64,000 nucleotides of DNA, taken from NCBI GenBank assembly GCA_017519885.1, contig JAFWRO010000051.1, forward strand, positions 62,001 to 126,000, read 5' to 3'. The number at the start of each line of letters is the position of its first letter. Positions within the stretch are counted from its first letter, which is position 1. Shown here one piece after another: positions 53,273 through 60,912 of this stretch. Both the position numbers and the translations under genes were made by a program. The notes under the pieces are model-generated. The model searched no databases, had not been told where the DNA came from, and worked only from the letters and a program-made list of their open reading frames with translations. Source of the stretch: Liminaster sp017519885 (GTDB taxonomy: Bacteria > Bacteroidota > Bacteroidia > Bacteroidales > UBA3663).

Positions 53273-54919
53273 CTAAGCTTCTTCATCGACAACGACACAA
53301 TGCTGCATATAATCGCGCACCACCATGTGATGTGTAACCCAGATTAGCGTCTTGTGGAGTTCCTGCTGCTGGAGTTCCTCGAGAATCTGCCGTTCGGTGT
53401 TCGGATCGAGGGCCGACGATGCCTCGTCCATGATAAGAATGGAGCCAGGCTGGAGCAAGGCACGGGCTATGGCGATACGTTGCGCCTGCCCTTCGGAAAG
53501 GCCGCTGCCCTTCTCGCCACAGAGGGTGTCGAGGCCATTGGGCAAGTCATAGACAAAGAGGGCGCTGGCACGTGACAATGCATCGCGCATCTCGTCGTCG
53601 GTGGCATCGAGCTTGCCGAGCTGGAGATTGTCGCGAATCGTGCCGCTCAAGAGGCTGTTGCCCTGCGGCACATAAGAAATAGCATAAGCATCGGCCTCCA
53701 AAGGAAGCGTGTTGCCAGCCTTATCTACAAAACGTACCGTTCCTTGAGTGGGACGTAACAAGCCGAGAAGAATACGCACCAATGTGCTCTTGCCACTGCC
53801 TGTCGGACCAATGATGGCTGTGCTCGTAGACGGAGCGAAGGTGCAGGTGAAGTCATGGAGCACGTCACGTTCCCCATCAGGATAACGATAAGAGACGTTT
53901 TGAAGTTGCAGTCCCACGATGGTTCCCTTCGTCGGATGTGCCTGCTTCTCCTTATTTAAAGAATAGGTAGGGTCGGGATTTTCAAGATCCTGGAGACGTT
54001 CACCGGCTGTGGTGGCACGGACAATGGCCGGAAATAGAGCCGAAAGATTCAAGATTGGGTTCTGCACCTGACCTACAAGTTGGAGCAAGGCCGTCATCAT
54101 ACCATAAGTCACTGTGCCAATCATAATTCCGTAGGCCGACCACACAAAGGCAGTGTAGTATCCTATCATGAATCCACTGGAGATGAGCAGACGTGTGCTG
54201 ATCGAGAAGCGCAGACGGCGAGAGAAAGTGCGGAAGAGGTGATCCTGCTGCCCCTTAAGCCGTCCGATCATCAGACCCGTGCGACGCAACGAGAGCAAAA
54301 GCGGACGATTCTCGACCGACTCTTGGATATGACTTTGGATGTCGGCCTCCTCACGGCGAATCTGCTTGGTGAGCCGACGCATCGTCTTGTAGTAGATCTT
54401 GGTGAGCACAACGGCGACGGGAACGATGACGAGCACAATCCAGAGCAGCTTTGGCTGCAGACTGAAGAGGAACCACGAAGCAGCCAACAACTGGAACGTG
54501 GCCAGAAAGACATCGGGAATGTCGCGTGTAATGCACTCCACCACAACACGCAAGTCCTCGCCGATGCGGCTCATCACGTCACCCGACTTACGGTCTTCAC
54601 GACCGTGCCACGGACTGTTGAGCACATCGTCGAAAAGGCGGCTCCGCATAGCGTTGACCAGTCCCTGACTGACGCGCCCGTTCACCCAAAGATTTATACC
54701 GCGCAGCGCCAGACGCATGAACAACATGAAAGCGAGAATTCCTACCCACGTCCAGAGGTCTGCGTCCATCTTGCCCGTGGCAATATCGACGATGCACTTG
54801 CTGACGTAGATGAACAGCAGGCCGAAGATGATACTCAACAGGCCAAGCATCAGACTCAAGAGGAGCTTGAGCCTGAAACCTTTGCTTTGTTCATAGAAGT
54901 ATCGCAGTTGGTTCAGCAT
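53273..54919 (-). CDS. ABC exporter, fused membrane and ATPase domains
   Basis: 548 residues. Six membrane segments in the first 300 residues (LKLLLSLMLGLLSIIFGLLFIYVSK, WVGILAFMLFMRLALRGI, WIVLVIVPVAVVLTKIYY), then an ATPase with Walker A IGPTGSGKSTLV, Q loop SYVPQGNSLLSG, signature GLSEGQAQRIAIARAL, Walker B ILIMDEASSALD and the switch His in VTHH. No peptidase C39 domain. It closes the gene set S26 peptidase, PqqD, HprK-like kinase, so it may export a processed peptide or its product. The intergene gap to the kinase holds a large hairpin. Confidence 0.9.
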   Translation of the reverse strand: MLNQLRYFYEQSKGFRLKLLLSLMLGLLSIIFGLLFIYVSKCIVDIATGKMDADLWTWVGILAFMLFMRLALRGINLWVNGRVSQGLVNAMRSRLFDDVLNSPWHGREDRKSGDVMSRIGEDLRVVVECITRDIPDVFLATFQLLAASWFLFSLQPKLLWIVLVIVPVAVVLTKIYYKTMRRLTKQIRREEADIQSHIQESVENRPLLLSLRRTGLMIGRLKGQQDHLFRTFSRRLRFSISTRLLISSGFMIGYYTAFVWSAYGIMIGTVTYGMMTALLQLVGQVQNPILNLSALFPAIVRATTAGERLQDLENPDPTYSLNKEKQAHPTKGTIVGLQLQNVSYRYPDGERDVLHDFTCTFAPSTSTAIIGPTGSGKSTLVRILLGLLRPTQGTVRFVDKAGNTLPLEADAYAISYVPQGNSLLSGTIRDNLQLGKLDATDDEMRDALSRASALFVYDLPNGLDTLCGEKGSGLSEGQAQRIAIARALLQPGSILIMDEASSALDPNTERQILEELQQQELHKTLIWVTHHMVVRDYMQHCVVVDEEA

Positions 54920-54935
54920 CGTGAGTTATATTTTT

Positions 54936-55024
54936 CACACAGATTTCACAGATTTACACAGATCTTCTATTTGACCTAGCTAACTATGATACTATTATCT
55001 GTGTTCTTCTGTGAAATCTGTGTG
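54936..55024. repeat. Large inverted repeat of CACAGATTT type
   Basis: Two 28-nt arms (54936-54963 and 54997-55024) match at 25 of 28 positions, with a 33-nt loop. The arm begins CACACAGATTTCACAGA and ends ACACAGAT. It fills the gap between the kinase gene and the exporter gene, and would form a strong hairpin in the mRNA. Confidence 0.88.
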
Positions 55025-55027
55025 CCA

Positions 55028-55762
55028 TTATTCATTCATTCCCTGGTAAGCGACAACAGCTGCCTCGGGATCCATGTTGCAATGCAGTTCGTAGAGCCCG
55101 ACCTGCGGAGCGAGCCGGCCCAGGAGCTGCATCGTGCGGATGGTTACCATCGGGTCCTCGGTGCGGAACGACTGCTGGAGCAGCGTCGGGAATGCCTCCT
55201 GCACCGTGAGGGGATGAATCTCGTTTTCCAGTCCACGACGAAGCACGACAATGGCCTTCAAAGGCACGGCGATGTTGTTGCTGAGGTGATGCTTGCCGTC
55301 CCATGGCGTGCCGTAGGCGATGGGCTGCCCCTCTCCTATCTCGACGAGCGGCTTGTCGTCGTTCACCATCACGGCACGGTCTCCGAACAATTTGCGCCAG
55401 AGCCGCACGTGGGTGCTCTTGCCGGTTCCACTGAGCGCCGTGAACATATACGCCTCGCCATCAACCGCCACCACCGATCCGTGCATCAGCAGCACACTAC
55501 GCTCAAGGAAGGCTGTAGCTATCTTGCGATATACAGTCAACGTCTCGAGATAGGGTTTCGAAAATTTGCATGGAGGCAATCCTTCAAGCACGCGCTGCTC
55601 ATCGCTCAACTTGTCCTCTTCGTCAAGTTCCTCGTCGGAAGTCGTAACCTCGACCTCGGGCTCCAGTTCCGTCCGATAGTCGGCACACATCAGCTGCACC
55701 TCTTCGTAGATCGAAAAGATGCGGACAGGGATATTTGCGAAAAGATAGGTGCCAGAGAACAT
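55028..55762 (-). CDS. HprK/PEP-carboxykinase-like serine kinase
   Basis: 244 residues. An N-terminal part with IFSIYEEVQLMCADYRTELEPEVEV, an acidic linker (TTSDEELDEEDKLSDEQ), then the kinase core: LLMHGSVVAVDGEAYMFTALSGTGKSTHVRLW (His94, P-loop GTGKST at 112-117), VNDDKPLV (Asp135/136) and YGTPWDGKHH. This matches the HPr-kinase-like family found near PqqD proteins; related kinases in lasso peptide clusters phosphorylate the precursor. No HPr or PTS gene is in the window. Lies between PqqD and the ABC exporter genes. Confidence 0.85.
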   Translation of the reverse strand: MFSGTYLFANIPVRIFSIYEEVQLMCADYRTELEPEVEVTTSDEELDEEDKLSDEQRVLEGLPPCKFSKPYLETLTVYRKIATAFLERSVLLMHGSVVAVDGEAYMFTALSGTGKSTHVRLWRKLFGDRAVMVNDDKPLVEIGEGQPIAYGTPWDGKHHLSNNIAVPLKAIVVLRRGLENEIHPLTVQEAFPTLLQQSFRTEDPMVTIRTMQLLGRLAPQVGLYELHCNMDPEAAVVAYQGMNE

Positions 55763-55771
55763 AGGGAAAAA

Positions 55772-55847
55772 GGGTTCTGAAGGGTTCGAGGGGTTCTGAA
55801 GGGTTCGAGGGGTTCTGAAGGGTTCGAGGGGTTCTGAAGGGTTCGAG
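55772..55847. repeat. Tandem repeat, four copies of a 19-bp unit
   Basis: GGGTTCTGAAGGGTTCGAG repeated every 19 bases (TTCTGA at 55775, 55794, 55813, 55832), each unit made of two similar halves. It sits between PqqD and kinase genes, just before the kinase start. A single piece, GGTTCTGAAGGGTT, recurs at about 60151 upstream of accC. Related TTTCAGAAC repeats follow at 55867-55900. Confidence 0.92.
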
Positions 55848-55906
55848 GTGACAGTGTTGCCTTTTGAACATTTCAGAACTTTCAGAACATTTCAGAACCT
55901 CATTAT

Positions 55907-56173
55907 TTATTCGTCCAGAACCTCAGCCTCGCGTAGTTTCTGGATCAGTTCGGCCACATCGTGGCGCAGCTGATCTTCGGGGACATCGTAAGTCTCAAGC
56001 ATCTTCTGGACAAGCTGCTCCTCGGTGATATCCTCACGCAGAAACTCCATCATGTCCTTGGCAGACTCGTTAAGGCTCATCACGCCACGATAACGTCGCG
56101 CATCCTTTCCCACAGGCACGGCAGCCCAGAAGTCGGTTACCTCCTGAATGGCGAAATTATATTTCAGTTTCAT
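55907..56173 (-). CDS. PqqD-family protein (RiPP recognition element fold)
   Basis: 88 residues, full PqqD length: FAIQEVTDFWAAVPVG, GVMSLNESAKDMMEFLREDITEEQLVQKMLETYDVPEDQLRHDVAELIQKLREAEVLDE. PqqD proteins bind leader peptides of ribosomally made, modified peptides and present them to the modifying enzyme. Its start overlaps the stop of the S26-like peptidase gene by 4 nt, so the two are coupled. No precursor peptide was identified nearby. Confidence 0.9.
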   Translation of the reverse strand: MKLKYNFAIQEVTDFWAAVPVGKDARRYRGVMSLNESAKDMMEFLREDITEEQLVQKMLETYDVPEDQLRHDVAELIQKLREAEVLDE

Positions 56174-56640
56174 TGATGTTGTTTATTTTGTTTGCGATAT
56201 TTACGAATCACCCATTTGGTATGGAAGAACACCAGTACCGCACGGATAGGGAAAAAGAAACACCATAGGAAGACATAAAGCTTGTAGCCGAATGGCACGT
56301 TGGGATGTTCCCTGGTGGCTCGCACAGGCAACACCTTGCCGTCACGTGACCTCGATTCGAGTACCCCAATAATATGCCGATCCTGAATGCCCGTCTCGGG
56401 ATAATACTGGTTGTCGCCGCACAAAATATAGTCGTTCTTGCGCACCCAAAGCACGCGGTGCATTACATACTGTCCATTGTCCCGACGATAAAGGGGGACA
56501 TCCCACATCTTGAGACGTCCCTCTGGTTTGGGTGCAATGATCAGCAGGTCGTGATGCTGACGCAGCAAAGGCATCATGCTGGTGCCCACATTGGTATAGA
56601 CAAGCTTGCCCTGTTTAGCAAGAATCTCTTCGAAAGTCAT
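56170..56640 (-). CDS. S24/S26-family signal-peptidase-like protein
   Basis: 156 residues from the ATG at 56640; a longer frame from 56712 would overlap the upstream carboxyltransferase gene and lacks family sequence. Ser21 in VGTSMMPLL is the probable nucleophile; instead of the usual lysine, YVMHRVLW (His61) suggests a SipW-like Ser-His type, followed by DYILCGDNQYYPE. A hydrophobic segment near the C-terminus (YVFLWCFFFPIRAVLVFF) anchors it. Starts 11 nt after the carboxyltransferase stop, first of the peptidase-PqqD-kinase-exporter set. Confidence 0.85.
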   Translation of the reverse strand: MTFEEILAKQGKLVYTNVGTSMMPLLRQHHDLLIIAPKPEGRLKMWDVPLYRRDNGQYVMHRVLWVRKNDYILCGDNQYYPETGIQDRHIIGVLESRSRDGKVLPVRATREHPNVPFGYKLYVFLWCFFFPIRAVLVFFHTKWVIRKYRKQNKQHQ

Positions 56641-56651
56641 TGAACGATGGT

Positions 56652-58109
56652 TCAGACTGGCATGTTGCCATGCTTCTTTGGCGGGTTGGACTTGTTCTTG
56701 TTGCGGCAGCATTCCAGACCCTGGATGAGTGCCTTACGGGTATCAGCAGGAGCAATGATGTCGTCGATGAAACCAAGTTCAGCAGCGCAATATGGGTTGT
56801 TGAACTTTGCCTCATACTCCTTGATGCGCTCGGCCTGCTGTTCGGGTGTCTCCTTGCGATAGAGGATTGACACAGCACCCTTGGCTCCCATCACAGCAAT
56901 CTCGGCACTTTCGTATGCGAGGTTGACATCGGCTCCGAGCTGCTTGCAGTTCATCACGATGTAGGCGCCACCATAAGCCTTGCGGGTGATGAGGGTGATC
57001 TTCGGCACAGTGGCCTCGGCAAAGGCGTAGAGCAACTTAGCGCCATGGCGAATGATGCCGCCATGCTCCTGGTTGATGCCTGGCATGAAGCCCGGAACGT
57101 CTTCGATGGCGATGATCGGGATGTTGAAGCAGTCGCAGAAACGCACGAAGCGTGCACCCTTCTCTGATGCGTCGATATCGAGGGCGCCAGCCAGTACCTG
57201 GGGCTGATTGGCAATGAAACCTACGGTGCGACCTGCCATACGTCCGAAGCCGATGACAAGATTCTTAGCAAAATTAGGTGCAATCTCGAAGAAGTACTGG
57301 TGATCGCAGACGGGCTCGATGATGTCCTTGATGTTGTAGGGGATGTTGGGGTCGGCAGGAACCACACCTTCCAGTTCATGCACCTGACGTGTCACTTCGT
57401 CGGTCTGTGGCAAGGCGGGTGCATCCTCCATATTGTTGTTGGGCAGGAAGCCGATGAGTTCGCGGATGGTCATCAGGCATTCCTCATCGCTTTCGCATAC
57501 AAACTGGCAGACACCCGACTTGGAAGAATGAACATCGGCACCGCCGAGGCTCTCCTTATCGCAGTCTTCCTGCGTCACCTGCTTCACGACATTTGGACCA
57601 GTGATGAACATCTGTGCCTCGTCGCGTACCATAAGGATGAAGTCGGTGAGTGCGGGTGAATAGCAGCTACCGCCAGCGCAGGGACCCATGATGGCCGAAA
57701 TCTGCGGGATGACACCCGAAGCCATCACATTACGATAGAAGATGTCACCGAAACCGGAAAGTGATTCGATGCCCTCCTGGATACGTGCACCTCCCGAATC
57801 GTTCAGGCCAATGATAGGCGCTCCATTGCGGAGTGCAGCATCCTGCACCTTGGCAATCTTGGCAGCATTGGCAGCACTGAGCGAACCACCCAGCACAGCA
57901 AAGTCAAAGCCATAGACGAAGACCAGACGACCATCGATCTTGCCATAACCGCACACTACGCCATCGCCGGCCACACGCTTGTTCTCCATGCCAAAGTTGG
58001 TGCAGTGATGCTTTACATATTTGTCCACCTCAACGAAAGTGCCCTTGTCGAGGAGAATATCTATTCTTTCACGAACGTTAAGTTTCTTATGTTCCATAAT
58101 TTCTATCAT
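56652..58109 (-). CDS. Acyl-CoA carboxylase carboxyltransferase subunit (propionyl-CoA type)
   Basis: 485 residues. Carboxyltransferase core: VFVYGFDFAVLGGSLSAANAAKIAKVQD, GLNDSGGARIQEGIESLSGFGDIFYRNV, IMGPCAGGSCYSPALTDFI and VPGFMPGINQEHGGIIRHGAKLLYAFAEATVPKITLITRKAYGGAYIVM, as in propionyl-CoA carboxylase beta and methylmalonyl-CoA decarboxylase alpha. Missing are the first 25-30 residues usual before the NVRERID segment. The ATG overlaps the accB stop by 4 nt (MIEIM, or ATG at 58097). Transfers carboxyl from biotin to the acyl-CoA. Confidence 0.92.
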   Translation of the reverse strand: MIEIMEHKKLNVRERIDILLDKGTFVEVDKYVKHHCTNFGMENKRVAGDGVVCGYGKIDGRLVFVYGFDFAVLGGSLSAANAAKIAKVQDAALRNGAPIIGLNDSGGARIQEGIESLSGFGDIFYRNVMASGVIPQISAIMGPCAGGSCYSPALTDFILMVRDEAQMFITGPNVVKQVTQEDCDKESLGGADVHSSKSGVCQFVCESDEECLMTIRELIGFLPNNNMEDAPALPQTDEVTRQVHELEGVVPADPNIPYNIKDIIEPVCDHQYFFEIAPNFAKNLVIGFGRMAGRTVGFIANQPQVLAGALDIDASEKGARFVRFCDCFNIPIIAIEDVPGFMPGINQEHGGIIRHGAKLLYAFAEATVPKITLITRKAYGGAYIVMNCKQLGADVNLAYESAEIAVMGAKGAVSILYRKETPEQQAERIKEYEAKFNNPYCAAELGFIDDIIAPADTRKALIQGLECCRNKNKSNPPKKHGNMPV

Positions 58110-58618
58110 GCATTAAGGTTAAGTGATACCAGCACCTGTTCTGCCATCACCGAATCGTTTTCGGCGCAGCGCACCTCGGCCACTGTGCAAGCCTCCGACA
58201 CCGAGATGTTCGACTGCATCTTCATAGCTTCGATGGTGAGCACAATGTCGCCAGGCTGGAGTTGCTGACCAGGCTCCACATAGACCTTGACGATCTTGCA
58301 AGGCATCGGGGCCTTGATCTTGTCGGCCTGCTTCTCCGAATCGTTCTTCTTGCGCATACGCATATACTTGGCCTGCGAGTCGAGCATGTCGATCTCGTAG
58401 TTCGAATAGTTGAGCGCCACACGATAATGCTTGCCAGTGTCGCCCTTGATGAGGGTGGCATCATAGGAAAGGCCATTATTCAAAATCGATACCTGTCCGT
58501 TGGCAAACATGCAGATATCAACGTGGTAGATCTTGCCGTCGATCTCAATCGAGACGTTGTTGCCTTCCTTGCTGAGCAAGGTGACCTCGGCCAGTCGGTT
58601 TCCTATCTGTATTTCCAT
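58106..58618 (-). CDS. accB: Biotin carboxyl carrier subunit
   Basis: 170 residues. The biotin attachment site is Lys133 in TIEAMKMQSNI, within a C-terminal lipoyl-like domain (KIKAPMPCKIVKVYVEPGQQLQPGDIVLTIEAMKM). The N-terminal 90 residues form a beta domain (VSIEIDGKIYHVDICMFANGQVSIL) that may contact the other subunits, as the BT region does in propionyl-CoA carboxylases. Starts 3 nt after accC and overlaps the carboxyltransferase by 4 nt, so all three genes form one coupled operon. Confidence 0.92.
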   Translation of the reverse strand: MEIQIGNRLAEVTLLSKEGNNVSIEIDGKIYHVDICMFANGQVSILNNGLSYDATLIKGDTGKHYRVALNYSNYEIDMLDSQAKYMRMRKKNDSEKQADKIKAPMPCKIVKVYVEPGQQLQPGDIVLTIEAMKMQSNISVSEACTVAEVRCAENDSVMAEQVLVSLNLNA

Positions 58619-58621
58619 ATC

Positions 58622-60136
58622 TTATACTCTTAGCACGCCCTTCTGGAGGCCAAAGGCACGCCAGCGGTTCAGGGCACTTGAATTCTCGTTGATGTTGTCG
58701 GGTTTGTTCTCCTCGTAGTTCATGAGGTAGTCGATGTAGGCGGCGATGATGGCCATGTCCTCGGAATCATTCTTGAAACCTGGGCGTGGACGCAAGCGGT
58801 CCTGGTTCACCTCGATGAACGATGTGTCGTAGTTGCCTTCCTTGAACTGCGGCACGTCGATAATGCGGCGCAGATATCGGATGTTGGTCACCAGTCCGGC
58901 GACCTTGTATTCGTACAATGCACGACGCATACGCTCGATGGCATACTGTCGGCGGGTTGCCCAGACGATGAGCTTGCCGATCATCGGGTCGTAGTACATC
59001 GGGATCTCATAGCCTTCATAGACGGCCGAATCAATACGGATGCCAGGGCCATGAGGCTCGACGAGGCGACTGATGATGCCTGGTGCCGGACGGAAGTTAT
59101 TCTCGGTATCCTCGGCACAAATGCGGCATTCAATAGCATGACCACGCTGATGCACATCCTCCTGCTTGATGGTGAGTTCATGACCATCGGCGATGAGGAT
59201 CTGCTGTTTCACCAGGTCGAGGCCAACAACCTCTTCGGTGACAGGATGCTCCACCTGCAGACGGGTATTCATCTCGAGGAAGTAGAAGTTCTTGTACTTG
59301 TCGACAAGGAACTCGATGGTGCCCGCGCCCACATAGCCCACAGCCTTGGCTGCAGCAACTGCGGCTGCTCCCATCTTCTGGCGAAGTTCGGGGTCAAGGA
59401 ATGGCGATGGCGACTCCTCGACAACCTTCTGATGACGACGCTGCACCGAGCATTCGCGATCGCCAAGATGTACCACGTTGCCATGCTTGTCGCCCAGGAT
59501 CTGGAACTCGATATGGTGAGGGCCTTCGACAAACTTCTCGATATAAACCGTGTCATCGCCGAAGCCCGACATAGCCTCCGACTTGCAGGCATTGTAAGCC
59601 TCGACTACATCTTCGACGCGATGCACAAGGCGCATGCCCTTGCCACCGCCACCCATCGATGCCTTGATCATCACTGGGAAGCCGATGGCCTTGCATACGC
59701 CTACTGCCTCCTCGGGCGAATTGAGCTGGTCCTGGGTACCAGGCACTACAGGCACTCCTGCTGCAATCATGTGACGACGTGCCTGTATCTTGTCGCCCAT
59801 GTCGATCATTGTCTGCGGATTGGGGCCGATGAAGATGATGCCTTCTTCCTCGCAACGACGTGCGAACTCGGCATTCTCGCTCAGGAATCCGTAACCTGGG
59901 TGAATAGCATCTACCTTGTGTTTCTTGGCCACCTCGAGGATCTTGTCGATCGAGAGATAACTCTCACTCGAAGGTGCCGGGCCGATACACTCTGCCTCAT
60001 TGGCATAGAGCACATGACGGCTCGTGCGGTCGGCTTCGCTGAACACAGCCACCGAGCGGATGCCCATCTCATAGCAGGCACGCATCACTCGAATAGCTAT
60101 CTCGCCGCGATTGGCAATAAGTATTTTCCTGATCAT
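58622..60136 (-). CDS. accC: Biotin carboxylase subunit
   Basis: 504 residues, about 50 longer than stand-alone AccC owing to a C-terminal extension. ATP-grasp features: ILIANRGEIAIRVMRACYEMG, HPGYGFLSENAEFA, the glycine-rich loop KASMGGGGKGMR, EKFVEGPHHIEFQI, RECSVQRRHQKVVEE and EMNTRLQVEHPVTEEV. It carboxylates biotin with ATP and bicarbonate. First gene of the accC-accB-carboxyltransferase operon, 32 nt after a Crp/Fnr regulator gene on the same strand. Whether acetyl- or propionyl-CoA is the final acceptor depends on the carboxyltransferase; propionyl is favoured. Confidence 0.94.
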   Translation of the reverse strand: MIRKILIANRGEIAIRVMRACYEMGIRSVAVFSEADRTSRHVLYANEAECIGPAPSSESYLSIDKILEVAKKHKVDAIHPGYGFLSENAEFARRCEEEGIIFIGPNPQTMIDMGDKIQARRHMIAAGVPVVPGTQDQLNSPEEAVGVCKAIGFPVMIKASMGGGGKGMRLVHRVEDVVEAYNACKSEAMSGFGDDTVYIEKFVEGPHHIEFQILGDKHGNVVHLGDRECSVQRRHQKVVEESPSPFLDPELRQKMGAAAVAAAKAVGYVGAGTIEFLVDKYKNFYFLEMNTRLQVEHPVTEEVVGLDLVKQQILIADGHELTIKQEDVHQRGHAIECRICAEDTENNFRPAPGIISRLVEPHGPGIRIDSAVYEGYEIPMYYDPMIGKLIVWATRRQYAIERMRRALYEYKVAGLVTNIRYLRRIIDVPQFKEGNYDTSFIEVNQDRLRPRPGFKNDSEDMAIIAAYIDYLMNYEENKPDNINENSSALNRWRAFGLQKGVLRV

Positions 60137-60168
60137 AATTGTATAATAAAGGTTCTGAAGGGTTGAAA

Positions 60169-60855
60169 TTAACCATTGGCATTGATATGCTTCAGTTTTT
60201 CGGGATTGAGCAGACGGATGCGACGACCTTCGACCTGAAGGATGCCATCGGCGACAAGCGAACCGAGGGTGCGAATGGCATTCGATGTGGTCATGTTCGA
60301 AAGGGCTGCAAGATCTTCGCGAGGCAACGCTGCATTGATGGTCATGCCATCGGCCTCATATCCATACTTGTCGATAAGCATGGTGATCGACTCGGCCAAG
60401 CGTCCGCGAATATGCTTCTGCGTGAGGGTAATCGTTCGCTCATCGCTGGCTCCAAGGTCGGTGGCCAGATTGCGGACAAAGTACATGGCAAGTTGCGCGT
60501 TAACCAAGCAGATTTTCTCGATCAGTTCCATCGGAACAAGTGCAACCTGTGTGGGGACCATGGCAACAGCCTCGGTCTGATGATCCTGCCGTGCAAAGAA
60601 GCTGCGATAGCCGAAATTCTCGCCTGGACCGAACATTCGGGTGATCTGCATGCGTCCTCCGACACCCAATTTCTCAAGCTTGATGTGTCCGGTCAGCACA
60701 CAAACCAGATAAGTCGAATCCTCGCCAACCTTGTAGAGGGATTCGCCCTTACTATAGGATTGGACGATGGCCCTGTTACAAATTACCTGACGCTGATCGT
60801 CATCAAGCAAGCCCCAGAAATCCTGTAAGCCGCGTCTAATGTCTGTTTCTGCCAT
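60169..60855 (-). CDS. Crp/Fnr-family transcriptional regulator
   Basis: 228 residues. N-terminal cyclic-nucleotide-binding fold: QSYSKGESLYKVGEDSTYLVCVLTGHIKLEKLGVGGRMQITRMFGPGENFGYRSFFARQDHQTEAVAMV. C-terminal winged helix with LPREDLAALSNMTTSNAIRTLGSLVADGILQVEGRRIRLL. It lacks the cysteine cluster of Fnr. Lying directly upstream of accC, it may be read in the same transcript and could control the carboxylase operon. The effector is unknown. Confidence 0.92.
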   Translation of the reverse strand: MAETDIRRGLQDFWGLLDDDQRQVICNRAIVQSYSKGESLYKVGEDSTYLVCVLTGHIKLEKLGVGGRMQITRMFGPGENFGYRSFFARQDHQTEAVAMVPTQVALVPMELIEKICLVNAQLAMYFVRNLATDLGASDERTITLTQKHIRGRLAESITMLIDKYGYEADGMTINAALPREDLAALSNMTTSNAIRTLGSLVADGILQVEGRRIRLLNPEKLKHINANG

Positions 60856-60912
60856 AACGTATGAAAAATACCTTACGAATTAATATGTGTATATCTAAAT
60901 GTTTTGCATTAC

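Noticed and set aside
55028..55762. True HPr kinase of a phosphotransferase system
   Set aside because: No HPr or PTS gene is present and the PqqD neighbour points to the peptide-linked kinase family.
55623..55871. Short frame through the 19-bp repeats as a precursor peptide for the PqqD cassette
   Set aside because: Its middle is only the translated repeat (Pro/Glu/Phe/Arg) and its end overlaps the kinase gene in another frame.
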